Of a stretch of DNA of 64,000 nucleotides, positions 24,770 through 33,842 are shown piece by piece. Below the pieces are notes generated by a model. The model was not told the DNA's origin. It worked only from the letters and a program-made list of their open reading frames with translations, and did not search any database. The first letter of the stretch is position 1, and every line of letters begins with the position of its first letter. The translations under genes were made by a program, and so were the position numbers. This stretch comes from Weissella minor. Its GTDB lineage: Bacteria > Bacillota > Bacilli > Lactobacillales > Lactobacillaceae. The stretch is from assembly GCF_001437425.1 (NCBI RefSeq), contig NZ_JQCD01000024.1, forward strand, positions 492,362 to 556,361. Reading direction: 5' to 3'.

Positions 24770-27472
24770 TTATTTGGCATCGTACCAAGTAGCACCTTCA
24801 TGACTTGAAACTTTCAAAGGCACATCTAATGCCATGGCCGAATCCATCACTTTAGGTACTAATTCATGAATAATCTCTAGTTCCGCCTTAGGTACTTCAA
24901 AAATCAGTTCGTCATGCACTTGCAATAACATACGTGTTTTGAGCCCTTCAGTTTCTAATGCCTTTTGAACATTCAACATCGCGATTTTAATAATATCCGC
25001 TGCAGAACCTTGAATTGGTGTGTTCATAGCCGTTCGTTCAGCAAAACTACGCACATTAAAGTTTTTAGCATGCATATCTGGCAAATAACGACGACGATGG
25101 GCCATTGTTTCAACATATCCATTTTCGCGTGCAAAATCAATAATGTTTTCTGACCATTGTTTAATACCTGGGTACTCCGCAAAGTACGTATCAATAATTT
25201 CTTTGGCTTCCTTACGACTAACACCAATATTTTTAGCCAAACCGAAATCAGAAATGCCATAAACAATTCCAAAATTCACGGCTTTCGCTTTACGACGCAT
25301 ATTTGGATCAATGTCTTCACCTTCTGGCAAATTAAAAATGCGACGAGCCGTTGCTGCGTGAATATCTTCATCTGCATTAAATGCAGCTTGCATATTTTTA
25401 TCACCAGAGATATGTGCTAAGACGCGCAATTCAATTTGTGAATAGTCAGAGCTGACAAGGACACAATCTGATGAGCTTGGAACAAACGCTTGGCGAATCA
25501 AACGCCCTTCTTCCAAACGAACTGGAATGTTTTGCAAATTTGGATCAGTAGAAGATAAACGACCTGTTTGCGTTAAGGTTTGAATATAATGCGTGTGCAC
25601 TTTTGAATCTGAGCCATGTACAACGCGCAGCAAGCCTTCAACATAGGTTGATTTAATCTTTGCGATTTGACGATATTCCAAAATCATCTTCACGATTGGA
25701 ACATCTTGCATTTGCTCCAAAACTTCAACACTGGTTGAATATCCTGTCTTCGTTTTCTTGATTGGCTTATAACCCATCTCTTCAAACAAAACGACCCCAA
25801 GCTGCTTTGGCGATTGAATATTGAATTCATGCCCCGCTTCTTGATAAATCTTCTGCTCTAAATCACTTAAGCGCTCAGCCAAATCATTGCCCATCATTAA
25901 TAAGCGTTGACTATCCACCTTAATTCCGGTTGCTTCCATTTCTGCTAATACAATTGAAAGTGGCAATTCCATATTCTTGTATAAATCAGTCTGTTCACGA
26001 TCATCTAATTTTTGCAATAAACGTGCTGGTAATATTTCTAAGGCTCGGGCTTTTTGTCCCAAATGTTCAAAGAAAATCTGATCATCTTCTGGAATTTCAA
26101 ACTTTACACCCTTACCATACACCGCTTCATCGGTTTGAACATCATAATAATCATTTTGTTGCGCTAATGCGCCTAAGTCATTACTATTATCATTCGTATC
26201 GACCAAATATGACATTAATAAGATATCATACTCAAGTCCTTGCAACTCAACCTCATAACGTAAAAACAAAACATACAATGCTTTCGCATTGAAAACACGC
26301 TTTTTCACATCCGCATTTTCTAGCATTGTTTTCACTGGATCAATCAATAGCACATCAATATCACGCCCGACAACATAACCTTGCGCTTCATTACCAAAGA
26401 TAAAGCCAACCGGTGCCGCAGTATGATAGTCGGCATCGTCTAATTCAACGTAAAAACTAATCTCGTCAGTATAATCAGGAATTAGGTCGGTTGGGTCTTC
26501 TGATAAACGAATCAATGGTACTGGAGTTGTTGAAGGCGCAGCCGTTTCTTCAGATGCATCCCCGGATATGGATGCCCCAAGCACATGCCCTTGATTCGCT
26601 AACTTAGCCAATTGTTGTTTGAAATCTAACTGTTGATAGAACGGAATAATGTTCTCATAATCCGGTCCGGTATACTTCAAGTCGTCTAGTTCAAATTCCA
26701 CCGGTGCATCCGTCCGAATACGAGCTAAATCACGCGACATCTTAGCATCGGCTTCCCCATTGACCAACTTTTCTTTTTGTTTATTCGCCTTAAGCTCATC
26801 AATATGCTCGTAGAGTTCCGGAATAGAATGATAGGCTTTGATCAACTTAATTGCCGTCTTAGGCCCGATTCCAGCAACACCTGGATAATTATCCGATGTA
26901 TCACCCTGTAGACCCTTAACATCAACAATTTGTGCCGGCGTTAGGCCATCATATTTTTCATCAACCATGGCCAAGTCATTATGTTCAAGTTCTGAAACAC
27001 CTTTTTTAGTAATCCAGACTTCAATATGCTCATCTACCAACTGCAACATATCACGATCACCAGTCACAATCGTGACATCAAAACCCTTGGCTTGGGCATC
27101 TTTAGCCGTTGTTCCGATAATATCATCGGCTTCGTAATTTGGTAATTCATAGCTATAAATACCATGCAAGGTCACCATTTCACGCAAGTATGGGAATTGC
27201 TCACTTAACTCAGATGGTGTCTTATCACGGTTCCCCTTATAATCATCATACTTATCAGTTCTAAAAGTTGTCTTCCCAGCATCCCAAGCAACGAGCGCAT
27301 AATCCGGGTCAAATGGTTCGACAATTCCATCCAAAAAATTATTGAAAGCAACTAACGCGTTTGTATGCAAGCCTTCATGATTAACGAAACGCTCCACTTG
27401 GTTAATCATGGCGTAAAACGCCCTAAATGCCAAAGAATTTCCATCAATTAATAATAATGTTGGTTTAGCCAT
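24770..27472 (-). CDS. polA: DNA polymerase I
   Basis: 900 residues from the ATG at 27472 (MAKPTLLLIDGNSLAFRAFY), six bases after GAGAG. The N-terminal 5'-3' exonuclease domain (1 to about 290) has intact acidic motifs (LLIDGN, YEADDIIGT, TGDRDMLQLV, KGLQGDTSDN). The middle domain reads FYVELDDAD where proofreading enzymes have FDTET, so 3'-5' exonuclease is inactive as in other Gram-positive Pol I. Polymerase motifs A (DYSQIELRVLAHISGD), B (RRKAKAVNFGIVYG) and C (QVHDELIFE) are intact. It works in Okazaki fragment maturation and repair. Confidence 0.97.
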   Translation of the reverse strand: MAKPTLLLIDGNSLAFRAFYAMINQVERFVNHEGLHTNALVAFNNFLDGIVEPFDPDYALVAWDAGKTTFRTDKYDDYKGNRDKTPSELSEQFPYLREMVTLHGIYSYELPNYEADDIIGTTAKDAQAKGFDVTIVTGDRDMLQLVDEHIEVWITKKGVSELEHNDLAMVDEKYDGLTPAQIVDVKGLQGDTSDNYPGVAGIGPKTAIKLIKAYHSIPELYEHIDELKANKQKEKLVNGEADAKMSRDLARIRTDAPVEFELDDLKYTGPDYENIIPFYQQLDFKQQLAKLANQGHVLGASISGDASEETAAPSTTPVPLIRLSEDPTDLIPDYTDEISFYVELDDADYHTAAPVGFIFGNEAQGYVVGRDIDVLLIDPVKTMLENADVKKRVFNAKALYVLFLRYEVELQGLEYDILLMSYLVDTNDNSNDLGALAQQNDYYDVQTDEAVYGKGVKFEIPEDDQIFFEHLGQKARALEILPARLLQKLDDREQTDLYKNMELPLSIVLAEMEATGIKVDSQRLLMMGNDLAERLSDLEQKIYQEAGHEFNIQSPKQLGVVLFEEMGYKPIKKTKTGYSTSVEVLEQMQDVPIVKMILEYRQIAKIKSTYVEGLLRVVHGSDSKVHTHYIQTLTQTGRLSSTDPNLQNIPVRLEEGRLIRQAFVPSSSDCVLVSSDYSQIELRVLAHISGDKNMQAAFNADEDIHAATARRIFNLPEGEDIDPNMRRKAKAVNFGIVYGISDFGLAKNIGVSRKEAKEIIDTYFAEYPGIKQWSENIIDFARENGYVETMAHRRRYLPDMHAKNFNVRSFAERTAMNTPIQGSAADIIKIAMLNVQKALETEGLKTRMLLQVHDELIFEVPKAELEIIHELVPKVMDSAMALDVPLKVSSHEGATWYDAK

Positions 27473-27527
27473 ATTCATCTCTCTTTCGGCCATATCAGCC
27501 TAAATTATCTACTCCCTATCATAACAG

Positions 27528-27562
27528 AAAAAGACGCCCGTTTCTCAACAGACGTCTTTTTT
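27528..27562 (-). terminator. Terminator of BI-1 family gene
   Basis: Hairpin AAAAGACG / CGTCTTTT with an internal loop, A/T runs on both sides, after the stop at 27569. Confidence 0.6.
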
Positions 27563-27568
27563 AAATCA

Positions 27569-28288
27569 TTAATCGTTATTTCCAAATGCTGTAAATAGTT
27601 GTAGCAAGTACAAGAACAAGTTAACGAAATCAAGGTATAAGCTCAACGCACCAGATACCGCCAAACCTTGTTCAGCTGTTGCACCAGCACCACTTTGATT
27701 AAATTCTAAGTACATTTGCTTTAGTGTGTTCATGTCATACGCCGTCATCAATGCGAAGACCACCACACCAACCATGGCTGTTACCATGTACACGATGTTA
27801 TTGAAGAAGAAAATTTGAAGTAGGCCGACCAAAATCAACCCAATCAAAGCTCCCATCAACACACCACGCATTGAAGCAAGTGAACGCTTAGTTGTGAAGC
27901 CATAGAATGCCATTCCAACGAATAAAGCAGCCGCTCCAGCTAATGCCATTCCAATTGTTGCGACATCGAATGACAGTCCAATTACGGCAAATGTTGCCCC
28001 ATTCAACACAGCATAACCCATTAGCATTCCAAAAGCAGCACCAGGATTACTATACACACGCTTTGAGAACAGATACACAAATCCAATCATCACAGCAAAC
28101 ATCACAAGTGACATCATTGGTGTATTAAAAATTGCAGAAATTTGTTGGGCAAAGAAACGAACCCCAATGTATGCAGTCACAAATGAAACAAGTAATGCAA
28201 TTGCCATGTATTGGTAAACCTTCATAAAGAAGCGATTCAACCCACTAGCCTCTGTATTTGAGAGACTAGATTGATCATAATTATTCAT
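27569..28288 (-). CDS. Bax inhibitor-1 / YccA family membrane protein
   Basis: 239 residues, AGGAGG upstream of the ATG. Seven hydrophobic helices begin at about residue 27 (VYQYMAIALLVSFVTAYIG), and the C-terminal GALSLYLDFVNLFLYLLQLF and AYDMN motif segments are diagnostic of the BI-1 (UPF0005) family. Bacterial homologs such as BsYetJ are pH-sensitive calcium leak channels, while YccA interacts with FtsH. The role here is not determined. Monocistronic. Confidence 0.92.
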   Translation of the reverse strand: MNNYDQSSLSNTEASGLNRFFMKVYQYMAIALLVSFVTAYIGVRFFAQQISAIFNTPMMSLVMFAVMIGFVYLFSKRVYSNPGAAFGMLMGYAVLNGATFAVIGLSFDVATIGMALAGAAALFVGMAFYGFTTKRSLASMRGVLMGALIGLILVGLLQIFFFNNIVYMVTAMVGVVVFALMTAYDMNTLKQMYLEFNQSGAGATAEQGLAVSGALSLYLDFVNLFLYLLQLFTAFGNND

Positions 28289-28368
28289 ATGATTCCTCCT
28301 AAAATTTATTTAATTTATAATATTCATATTTAACAAGTATAACGATTAAAGTTTAAAACTACCCTAAC

Positions 28369-29715
28369 TTATTGTAAGTTTGTTTGCGTATTTGCAAGTA
28401 ACTTTTCAAAAGCAAATTCTGTGTTTTGCAAGTCACCAGCTCCCATAAATACAAACACACCATCTTCATGATCAAGCAAAGGTGCAACGTTATCTGGTGA
28501 GACAATATCACGGAATTTACTAATTTCAGCCCCTAACTCAGCAGAACTAATATTCCCTTTTTCTTCACGCGCAGAAGCAAAAATGTCAGTCAAATAAACG
28601 TGGTCAGCTAAATCAAGTGTTTTAGCAAAGTCTTCCTTATAAGCAATTGTTCGGCTAAATGTATGTGGTTGGAAGACAGCAACAATTTCACGATCAGGAT
28701 ACTTTTGACGCGCTGCATCAATTGTCGCCTTAATTTCTGATGGATGATGTGCATAATCATCAATAATTGTAACCGGCCCAACTTGCTTTTCAGTAAAGCG
28801 ACGTTTAACCCCTAAAAAAGACAATAATTCTTCTTTCACAAGGTCTTGATCCATATCTTCAAAGTGCGCTACGGCAACAACAGCAAGTGAGTTTAACACA
28901 CCATGTTGTCCGTACAAAGGTACTTCGTAGGTTCCCAAGAATTCATCGTGATAATAGGCGTCAAAAGCAGAACCCTTAGTAGAACGCTTAATATTTGTTG
29001 CATAAAAATCATCAGTTTCAGGATTAGTTCCATAATAATAAACAGGTACATCAACTTGCATTTTACGTAATTGTTCATCATCACCCCAAGCGAAGATTCC
29101 CTTCTTAACATGGGCACCAAATTCTTCAAAGGCTGAACGGACATCATCGATACCTGTGTAGTAATCGGGATGATCAAAGTCAATGTTGGTCATAATGGCA
29201 TAATCAGGATGATAGTCCTTAAAATGACGACGATACTCATCAGCTTCAAAGACAAAGAAACGTGGGTCAGGAACCCCTTTACCACTACCATCTCCAATCA
29301 AGTATGATGTTGGTGCAATCCCTGAAAGCACGTGTGCCAAAAGACCGGTTGTTGATGTCTTTCCATGCGCTCCGGCAACACCAATTGATGTTGATTGTTC
29401 AATCAATTCTTCAACCACTTCTGGGTAAGTGACAACCTTAACTTCACCAGCTGCTTGCATCTTTAGTGCTTGTGCCACTTCAATTTGATCATCTTCAAAA
29501 GCATTTCCACGAATGACAGTCATACCGCTCTTAATATTTTCCGGTGCAAAGGCCTTAATTTCAATGCCTGCGTCTTCCAATGGCTTTTGTGTAAATGTAT
29601 ATTCATCAATGTCTGAACCAGAAACTTGATAGCCCTGGTCATCTAAGATGCGCGCTAAAGAGCTCATCCCTGATCCTTTAATACCAATAAAATAATAGAT
29701 TGTCTCTTTATCCAT
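28369..29715 (-). CDS. murC: UDP-N-acetylmuramate-L-alanine ligase
   Basis: 448 residues from [20 protein letters not shown] at 29715; GGAG lies twelve bases upstream, a longer gap than usual. It contains the nucleotide-binding [11 protein letters not shown], the P-loop [37 protein letters not shown] and [10 protein letters not shown] typical of MurC. It adds L-Ala to UDP-MurNAc, the first peptide step of peptidoglycan synthesis, in the cytosol. A terminator lies just upstream, so it has its own promoter, although it sits in the ytpR-murC neighbourhood common in Firmicutes. Confidence 0.96.
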   Translation of the reverse strand: MDKETIYYFIGIKGSGMSSLARILDDQGYQVSGSDIDEYTFTQKPLEDAGIEIKAFAPENIKSGMTVIRGNAFEDDQIEVAQALKMQAAGEVKVVTYPEVVEELIEQSTSIGVAGAHGKTSTTGLLAHVLSGIAPTSYLIGDGSGKGVPDPRFFVFEADEYRRHFKDYHPDYAIMTNIDFDHPDYYTGIDDVRSAFEEFGAHVKKGIFAWGDDEQLRKMQVDVPVYYYGTNPETDDFYATNIKRSTKGSAFDAYYHDEFLGTYEVPLYGQHGVLNSLAVVAVAHFEDMDQDLVKEELLSFLGVKRRFTEKQVGPVTIIDDYAHHPSEIKATIDAARQKYPDREIVAVFQPHTFSRTIAYKEDFAKTLDLADHVYLTDIFASAREEKGNISSAELGAEISKFRDIVSPDNVAPLLDHEDGVFVFMGAGDLQNTEFAFEKLLANTQTNLQ

Positions 29716-29766
29716 GATGTATGTTATCTCCAAACTTCTTATTGAATCTCTATAGACCATAATAGC

Positions 29767-29801
29767 AAAAAAAAGAGTCAACACCTAGGGTTGAATCTCT
29801 T
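29767..29801 (-). terminator. Terminator upstream of murC
   Basis: Hairpin AGATTCAACC / GGTTGACTCT-like arms with eight T on the minus strand, directly after the stop of the gene at 29802. Confidence 0.75.
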
Positions 29802-30305
29802 TTATTTAGAGTCTTTAAAATAATTAGACTGTGTATTTTTGGCTGCCTGTGTTTCCTCACCAAAAATCGAATCCAAGCTCAATCCCAAGCCAGTCATATT
29901 TTCCGGATGTGACGCTGCTTGAGCTTGTGGTTTATTTTCTTTTTTCACCGCAGCCTTGTTAGCCTCAGGCGTCACCGGAGTTGAGGTAACACTAGCTTTT
30001 GCTTTAGGTGTTACCTCAGGAATAACTGGTTGTGTCTTAGCAATCGGCTTTTTTGGTTCCAAAATTTCTGCTTGAACAACAGCCGTTGGAAGGTCGATTG
30101 ACTCCGTCGGTTTAGTTTGTCGCTCAGCATCAGAAATCTCATTAGGTGCATCACGCGTTACTTCATTTTCTGTTTCAACGAGATCTGCTTCAGTGGCAAA
30201 CAAAATATAATCGGTTTTTGCTGCCATAATTTCTCGCACTTGTTGATCATAACGAACTCGGCGTAAAGTTTCAAAATGAACAATCGGACGTCGATTAATC
30301 ACCAT
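29802..30305 (-). CDS. Disordered Pro/Glu/Lys-rich protein between ytpR and murC
   Basis: 167 residues, GAGG before the ATG. A short N-terminal basic segment (VINRRPIVHFETLRRVRYDQ) is followed by about 100 residues of low-complexity, Pro-, Glu-, Lys- and Ala-rich sequence and a C-terminal NMTGLGLSLDSIFGEE. No membrane helix and no enzymatic motif. In Bacillus and many lactobacilli the slot between ytpR and murC holds the SftA/FtsK-type translocase, whose N-terminus is likewise disordered; whether this is a remnant of such a protein is inference. It follows ytpR by 18 bases, so it is in that operon. Confidence 0.75.
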   Translation of the reverse strand: MVINRRPIVHFETLRRVRYDQQVREIMAAKTDYILFATEADLVETENEVTRDAPNEISDAERQTKPTESIDLPTAVVQAEILEPKKPIAKTQPVIPEVTPKAKASVTSTPVTPEANKAAVKKENKPQAQAASHPENMTGLGLSLDSIFGEETQAAKNTQSNYFKDSK

Positions 30306-30323
30306 TATTACATCCTCGCTTCA

Positions 30324-30965
30324 TTATTGAAATAAAGCTTGGGCTTCAGGTGACTTGGCATCAAATGGTGTCCCAACTTCAGCATAGTCATCTGGCAAAA
30401 TAAGGGCACCCGGTTGTTGTGGTGCATTTGGCAATCCCAATTCGCGTCCAGAAACGATCATCCCGTTTGAGGCGACACCACGTAATGCACCTGGCCAAAT
30501 AATTAGACCAGATGGCATCATTGCGCCCACTTTAGCAACGACGACCTTAATGCCCGCTTGCATATTAGGTGAACCTGAGACAATTTGTAGCGTCTCACCA
30601 CCATCGATTTGTGTCGTCGTCACTTGCAAATGATCTGAATCTGGGTGTGGTTCAGCTGATTCAACATAGCCAACCACAAATTTAGGTGCCACATCGGCAA
30701 CTAACTCTGGCTCAAAACCATTTTGTTTTAAAACAGCATTCAAAGTTGCAACTTGTGCTTCATCTAAATGAACTTGACCATCCATCTCAGCCGTCGCTAA
30801 ATGATCACTCGCGTTTAAAATGTTAAAGCCAATGGTCTCTTGTTTTTCATTTAATAGGCGGACCACATGTCCTTTTTGTTCACTCGTTGTCTTTTCTGAT
30901 TTGGGTGCTGTTAGCAAAACGAGTACATCCCCCATACCAGCAGCATTATAACTTGCAATTAACAT
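30324..30965 (-). CDS. ytpR: YtpR-like tRNA-binding domain protein
   Basis: 213 residues, AAAGGAG before the ATG. The N-terminal part (1-90) is the DUF4479-type domain. Residues about 95-200 form the EMAPII/Trbp-like OB fold found at the N-terminus of PheT (FVVGYVESAEPHPDSDHLQV, LQIVSGSPNMQAGIKVVVA, LRGVASNGMIVSGRELGL). Such free-standing domains bind tRNA or act in tRNA-related quality control, but the precise role is unproven. It sits in an operon with udk 12 bases upstream and a disordered protein gene downstream. Confidence 0.92.
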   Translation of the reverse strand: MLIASYNAAGMGDVLVLLTAPKSEKTTSEQKGHVVRLLNEKQETIGFNILNASDHLATAEMDGQVHLDEAQVATLNAVLKQNGFEPELVADVAPKFVVGYVESAEPHPDSDHLQVTTTQIDGGETLQIVSGSPNMQAGIKVVVAKVGAMMPSGLIIWPGALRGVASNGMIVSGRELGLPNAPQQPGALILPDDYAEVGTPFDAKSPEAQALFQ

Positions 30966-30977
30966 AGATAATCTCCT

Positions 30978-31616
30978 TTATAACTTATTCTTTTTCTCAG
31001 CGTCTAAAATCACACGTAATTGGGCTTCAATCATGTTAATCCCAACTTCATTTTGACCACCCTCTGGCAAAATAATATCAGCATAGCGCTTAGTTGGCTC
31101 AATAAATTGATGATACATGGGTTTAACTGTTTCCATATATTGATTAACGACTGAATCAATCGTGCGACCGCGCTCTTCAACATCACGTTGCATGCGTCGG
31201 ATGAAACGAATATCATCATCAGTATCAACATAAATCTTAATATCAAGTAAATCACGCAAAGCTTCTTCAACAAATAATAATACACCTTCAACGATGATGA
31301 CATTTGCAGGTTCAATCGTGACTGTTTCAGGGGCACGGTTATAATCCGCATAGTTATACGTTGGCTGTTCAATGGCATGGCCATCAATCAATTGTTTTAA
31401 CTGTTCAACCAATAAGTCTGTGTCAAATGCATCTGGATGATCATAGTTCACCTGTTTACGTTCATCCATCGGCATATCTGTTTGATCATTATAATAAGCA
31501 TCTTGTGGCAACATCACCATTGATTCACCAGCTAAACGCTCAAATATTTCATTGCTTACGGTCGTCTTTCCTGAACCGGAACCACCGGTTACACCAATAA
31601 CAACAGGTCGCTTCAT
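30978..31616 (-). CDS. udk: Uridine kinase
   Basis: 212 residues from MKRPVVIGVTGGSGSGKTTV at 31616, the family's usual start; an ATG three codons earlier is possible but has a poorer ribosome site. P-loop GGSGSGKTT, the DAYYNDQTDMPMDER uridine-binding region, NYDHPDAFD, YNYADYNR and RFIRRMQRDVEERGR are diagnostic. It phosphorylates uridine and cytidine in pyrimidine salvage, in the cytosol. It lies 25 bases after the phoR-like gene and ahead of ytpR. Confidence 0.96.
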   Translation of the reverse strand: MKRPVVIGVTGGSGSGKTTVSNEIFERLAGESMVMLPQDAYYNDQTDMPMDERKQVNYDHPDAFDTDLLVEQLKQLIDGHAIEQPTYNYADYNRAPETVTIEPANVIIVEGVLLFVEEALRDLLDIKIYVDTDDDIRFIRRMQRDVEERGRTIDSVVNQYMETVKPMYHQFIEPTKRYADIILPEGGQNEVGINMIEAQLRVILDAEKKNKL

Positions 31617-31641
31617 TTCTTCCATCTCATTTCAACTTTCT

Positions 31642-33030
31642 TTATTTTTCAATTTGATTTGGGATAACTACAGTAATTTTTGTGCCAACCCCAACTTGAC
31701 TATCAACATAAATTGAACCACTAAGTGATTCAACCAAGTCATGCACAATTGCAAGACCTAACCCCGTTCCAGGGATTTTTTTATTGTGTGATTTATCAAT
31801 GCGATAAAAACGTTCAAAAATTCGTTCTTGCTGATCACTTGGTATCCCCATTCCCGTATCGGAAACCGTGATAAAACATTGTCGTTGATCGGCATGCGCA
31901 GAAACACTCACACTACCAGCCTGTCGATTATATTTAACGGCATTGACAATTAAGTTGGTCAGAATTGTTTGTACGTCCTCTTCACATTGATTAAAAATCG
32001 TTTTGGCTGTTACCTCATTTTTCAGAGTTAAGTCCAGCTTTTGTCGCCCTTTTTCTTGCATTGAAAATACCTTATCAACAATGGGGGCAACGTGTACTTC
32101 TTCAATTAGTTTATCACTACGTGGTGACTTGGCTAAGGTTAAAATATCATTCGTTAATGCCAATAAATGCTCAGCTTCATCATGAATAATTTCAATAAAT
32201 TCTGATCGCACTTCTGGATCATCTTGAGCCCCATCGAGTAATGTATCTGAGAACCCAATAATCGAAGCTAATGGTGTTCTTAACTCATGTGAAGCATTCG
32301 CAGCAAAATCAGCTTGCATATTTTGCAAACGTTTAACTTCCGTCATATCATACAACAACACCAATAACTCATCATGGCGCTCTCTTAACTGATAATACGT
32401 GACAAAAATATCAACATCAAGTTGATCAACCATAATTTGTTCGCGAATACTCTGTTGTTGTTCCAACGCACGATTCACAATTGATAATAATTGATGGTTT
32501 TTAAAAACATTTTCAAACGGACGCCCTTCGACATCATCTGGTAAGTGCAGCATATGAATGGCCTGCGCATTCGTTTGCACAATTTTATGATCTGGTTGAA
32601 TGCGTAAAACACCTAGTGGCATATTTTCCAACAATGCATTTAGGGTGCTAGCCTGTTGCTGCAATATTTTTGTGCGACTGCGGTTTAAACTTTGCACATT
32701 ATTGACTGCATTTGCAAGTGGTGCGAGCGGATCTTCAGGGCGGAGGAGTACCTTCCCGCCATATTCAGTATCATGGCGCATCGCTTCCATTTTGGCAATG
32801 AACAAGTTAATTTGCTCACGTTGTCGGCTTGTATTCCACATCAGAACAATTGCAACGACAAAGGCTAAGCCAATTGAAATAACGAGTAATAGCTCCCACA
32901 AATTGGGATAATCAAGTGCTTTTGATGTAATGCGATTACCCAGAATTGCGGCGATACTCGTCACAATAAAAAAGAGCACCGAAAAGAATGCAAAGGACTT
33001 AAAAAATGAAATCAATTTTGGCTTTAACAT
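31642..33030 (-). CDS. phoR: Sensor histidine kinase, PhoR/PnpS type
   Basis: 462 residues from the ATG at 33030, seven bases after GAGG, overlapping the response regulator stop by one base. Two transmembrane helices (about 10-31 and 46-66) flank only a short external loop. A PAS domain (about 125-225), HisKA with phospho-acceptor His248 (ANASHELRTPLASI) and HATPase_c (NLIVNAVKYN, DTGMGIP, GTGLGLAIV) follow. This is the arrangement of PhoR/WalK-like kinases with a minimal sensor loop. The partner regulator is upstream; no pst genes are adjacent, so phosphate sensing is inferred from family only. Confidence 0.9.
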   Translation of the reverse strand: MLKPKLISFFKSFAFFSVLFFIVTSIAAILGNRITSKALDYPNLWELLLVISIGLAFVVAIVLMWNTSRQREQINLFIAKMEAMRHDTEYGGKVLLRPEDPLAPLANAVNNVQSLNRSRTKILQQQASTLNALLENMPLGVLRIQPDHKIVQTNAQAIHMLHLPDDVEGRPFENVFKNHQLLSIVNRALEQQQSIREQIMVDQLDVDIFVTYYQLRERHDELLVLLYDMTEVKRLQNMQADFAANASHELRTPLASIIGFSDTLLDGAQDDPEVRSEFIEIIHDEAEHLLALTNDILTLAKSPRSDKLIEEVHVAPIVDKVFSMQEKGRQKLDLTLKNEVTAKTIFNQCEEDVQTILTNLIVNAVKYNRQAGSVSVSAHADQRQCFITVSDTGMGIPSDQQERIFERFYRIDKSHNKKIPGTGLGLAIVHDLVESLSGSIYVDSQVGVGTKITVVIPNQIEK

Positions 33031-33743
33031 CACTTGTCCTCAGCTGTAGGTTTCTCAAAACGGTACCCCATTCCACGGACTGTTTTTAACAGCGCTGGAT
33101 GCTTTGGATCTAATTCTACCTTTTCTCGTAAATGTGAGAGATGCATATCAACCATACGTGTATCTGGGCCACCATAATCATAACCCCACACACCATGTAA
33201 AATCGTTTCACGATCTAAGACGCGACCCTCACGTTGTGCCATATATGTCAGCAACTCATACTCTTTTGGTGTTAATTTAACATTATCACCATTCAGTTGA
33301 ACGGACATCTTATCGTAATCAATCGCTAGTGGGCCATACATTTGAATGTTATCTGATCGTGAATCTACTTTCTTACCATGTTCAAATCGACGCAAAACAG
33401 CTTTAATACGAGCGATGACCTCTCTAGGACTAAATGGCTTTGTAATATAGTCATCTGCTCCCATTTCTAACCCGACGATTTTATCAACTTCATCATCCAG
33501 TGCCGTCACCATGATAATGGGCACATCAATTTTAGCCGACCGAATATCACGGGTGATATCAACACCATTCTCATCTGGTAGCATCACATCTAATAATACT
33601 AAATCAATCTGTTGCGTTTTGATGGTTTCAATAATGTTTTGTCCATCGTTTTGCGAAAATACTTCGTAACCTGATTTTTTTAAATTATAGGTTAGTAAAG
33701 TTACTAACGCAGGTTCATCATCTACCACAAGAATCTTTGTCAT
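33030..33743 (-). CDS. phoP: OmpR-family response regulator, PhoP type
   Basis: 237 residues. The receiver domain has acidic pocket Asp8/Asp9 (VVDDEPA), phospho-acceptor Asp52 (LLDVMLPDENG) and the KPF lysine (YITKPFSPRE). The C-terminal winged helix (KLTPKEYELLTYMAQREGRV, GGPDTRMVDMHLSHLREKVE in part) binds DNA. It pairs with the histidine kinase encoded immediately downstream with a one-base overlap. The closest functional names are PhoP/PnpR; the regulon is not evident here. Confidence 0.92.
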   Translation of the reverse strand: MTKILVVDDEPALVTLLTYNLKKSGYEVFSQNDGQNIIETIKTQQIDLVLLDVMLPDENGVDITRDIRSAKIDVPIIMVTALDDEVDKIVGLEMGADDYITKPFSPREVIARIKAVLRRFEHGKKVDSRSDNIQMYGPLAIDYDKMSVQLNGDNVKLTPKEYELLTYMAQREGRVLDRETILHGVWGYDYGGPDTRMVDMHLSHLREKVELDPKHPALLKTVRGMGYRFEKPTAEDK

Positions 33744-33796
33744 TTTTATACCTCAAGTATACATTTATACAAAATGGTTTTCACTTATTTTAACAT

Positions 33797-33834
33797 GAAA
33801 AAAAAGATAACTGCACGGTTTACAGTTATCTTTT
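33797..33834 (-). terminator. Terminator between MFS and phoP genes
   Basis: Hairpin AAAGATAACTG / CAGTTATCTTT flanked by A and T runs, after the stop at 33843. Confidence 0.85.
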
Positions 33835-33842
33835 GTTTTCTT

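Noticed and set aside
24770-27472. PolA proofreading defect as a novelty
   Set aside because: Loss of the 3'-5' exonuclease acidic residues is normal in Bacillus and lactic acid bacteria Pol I.
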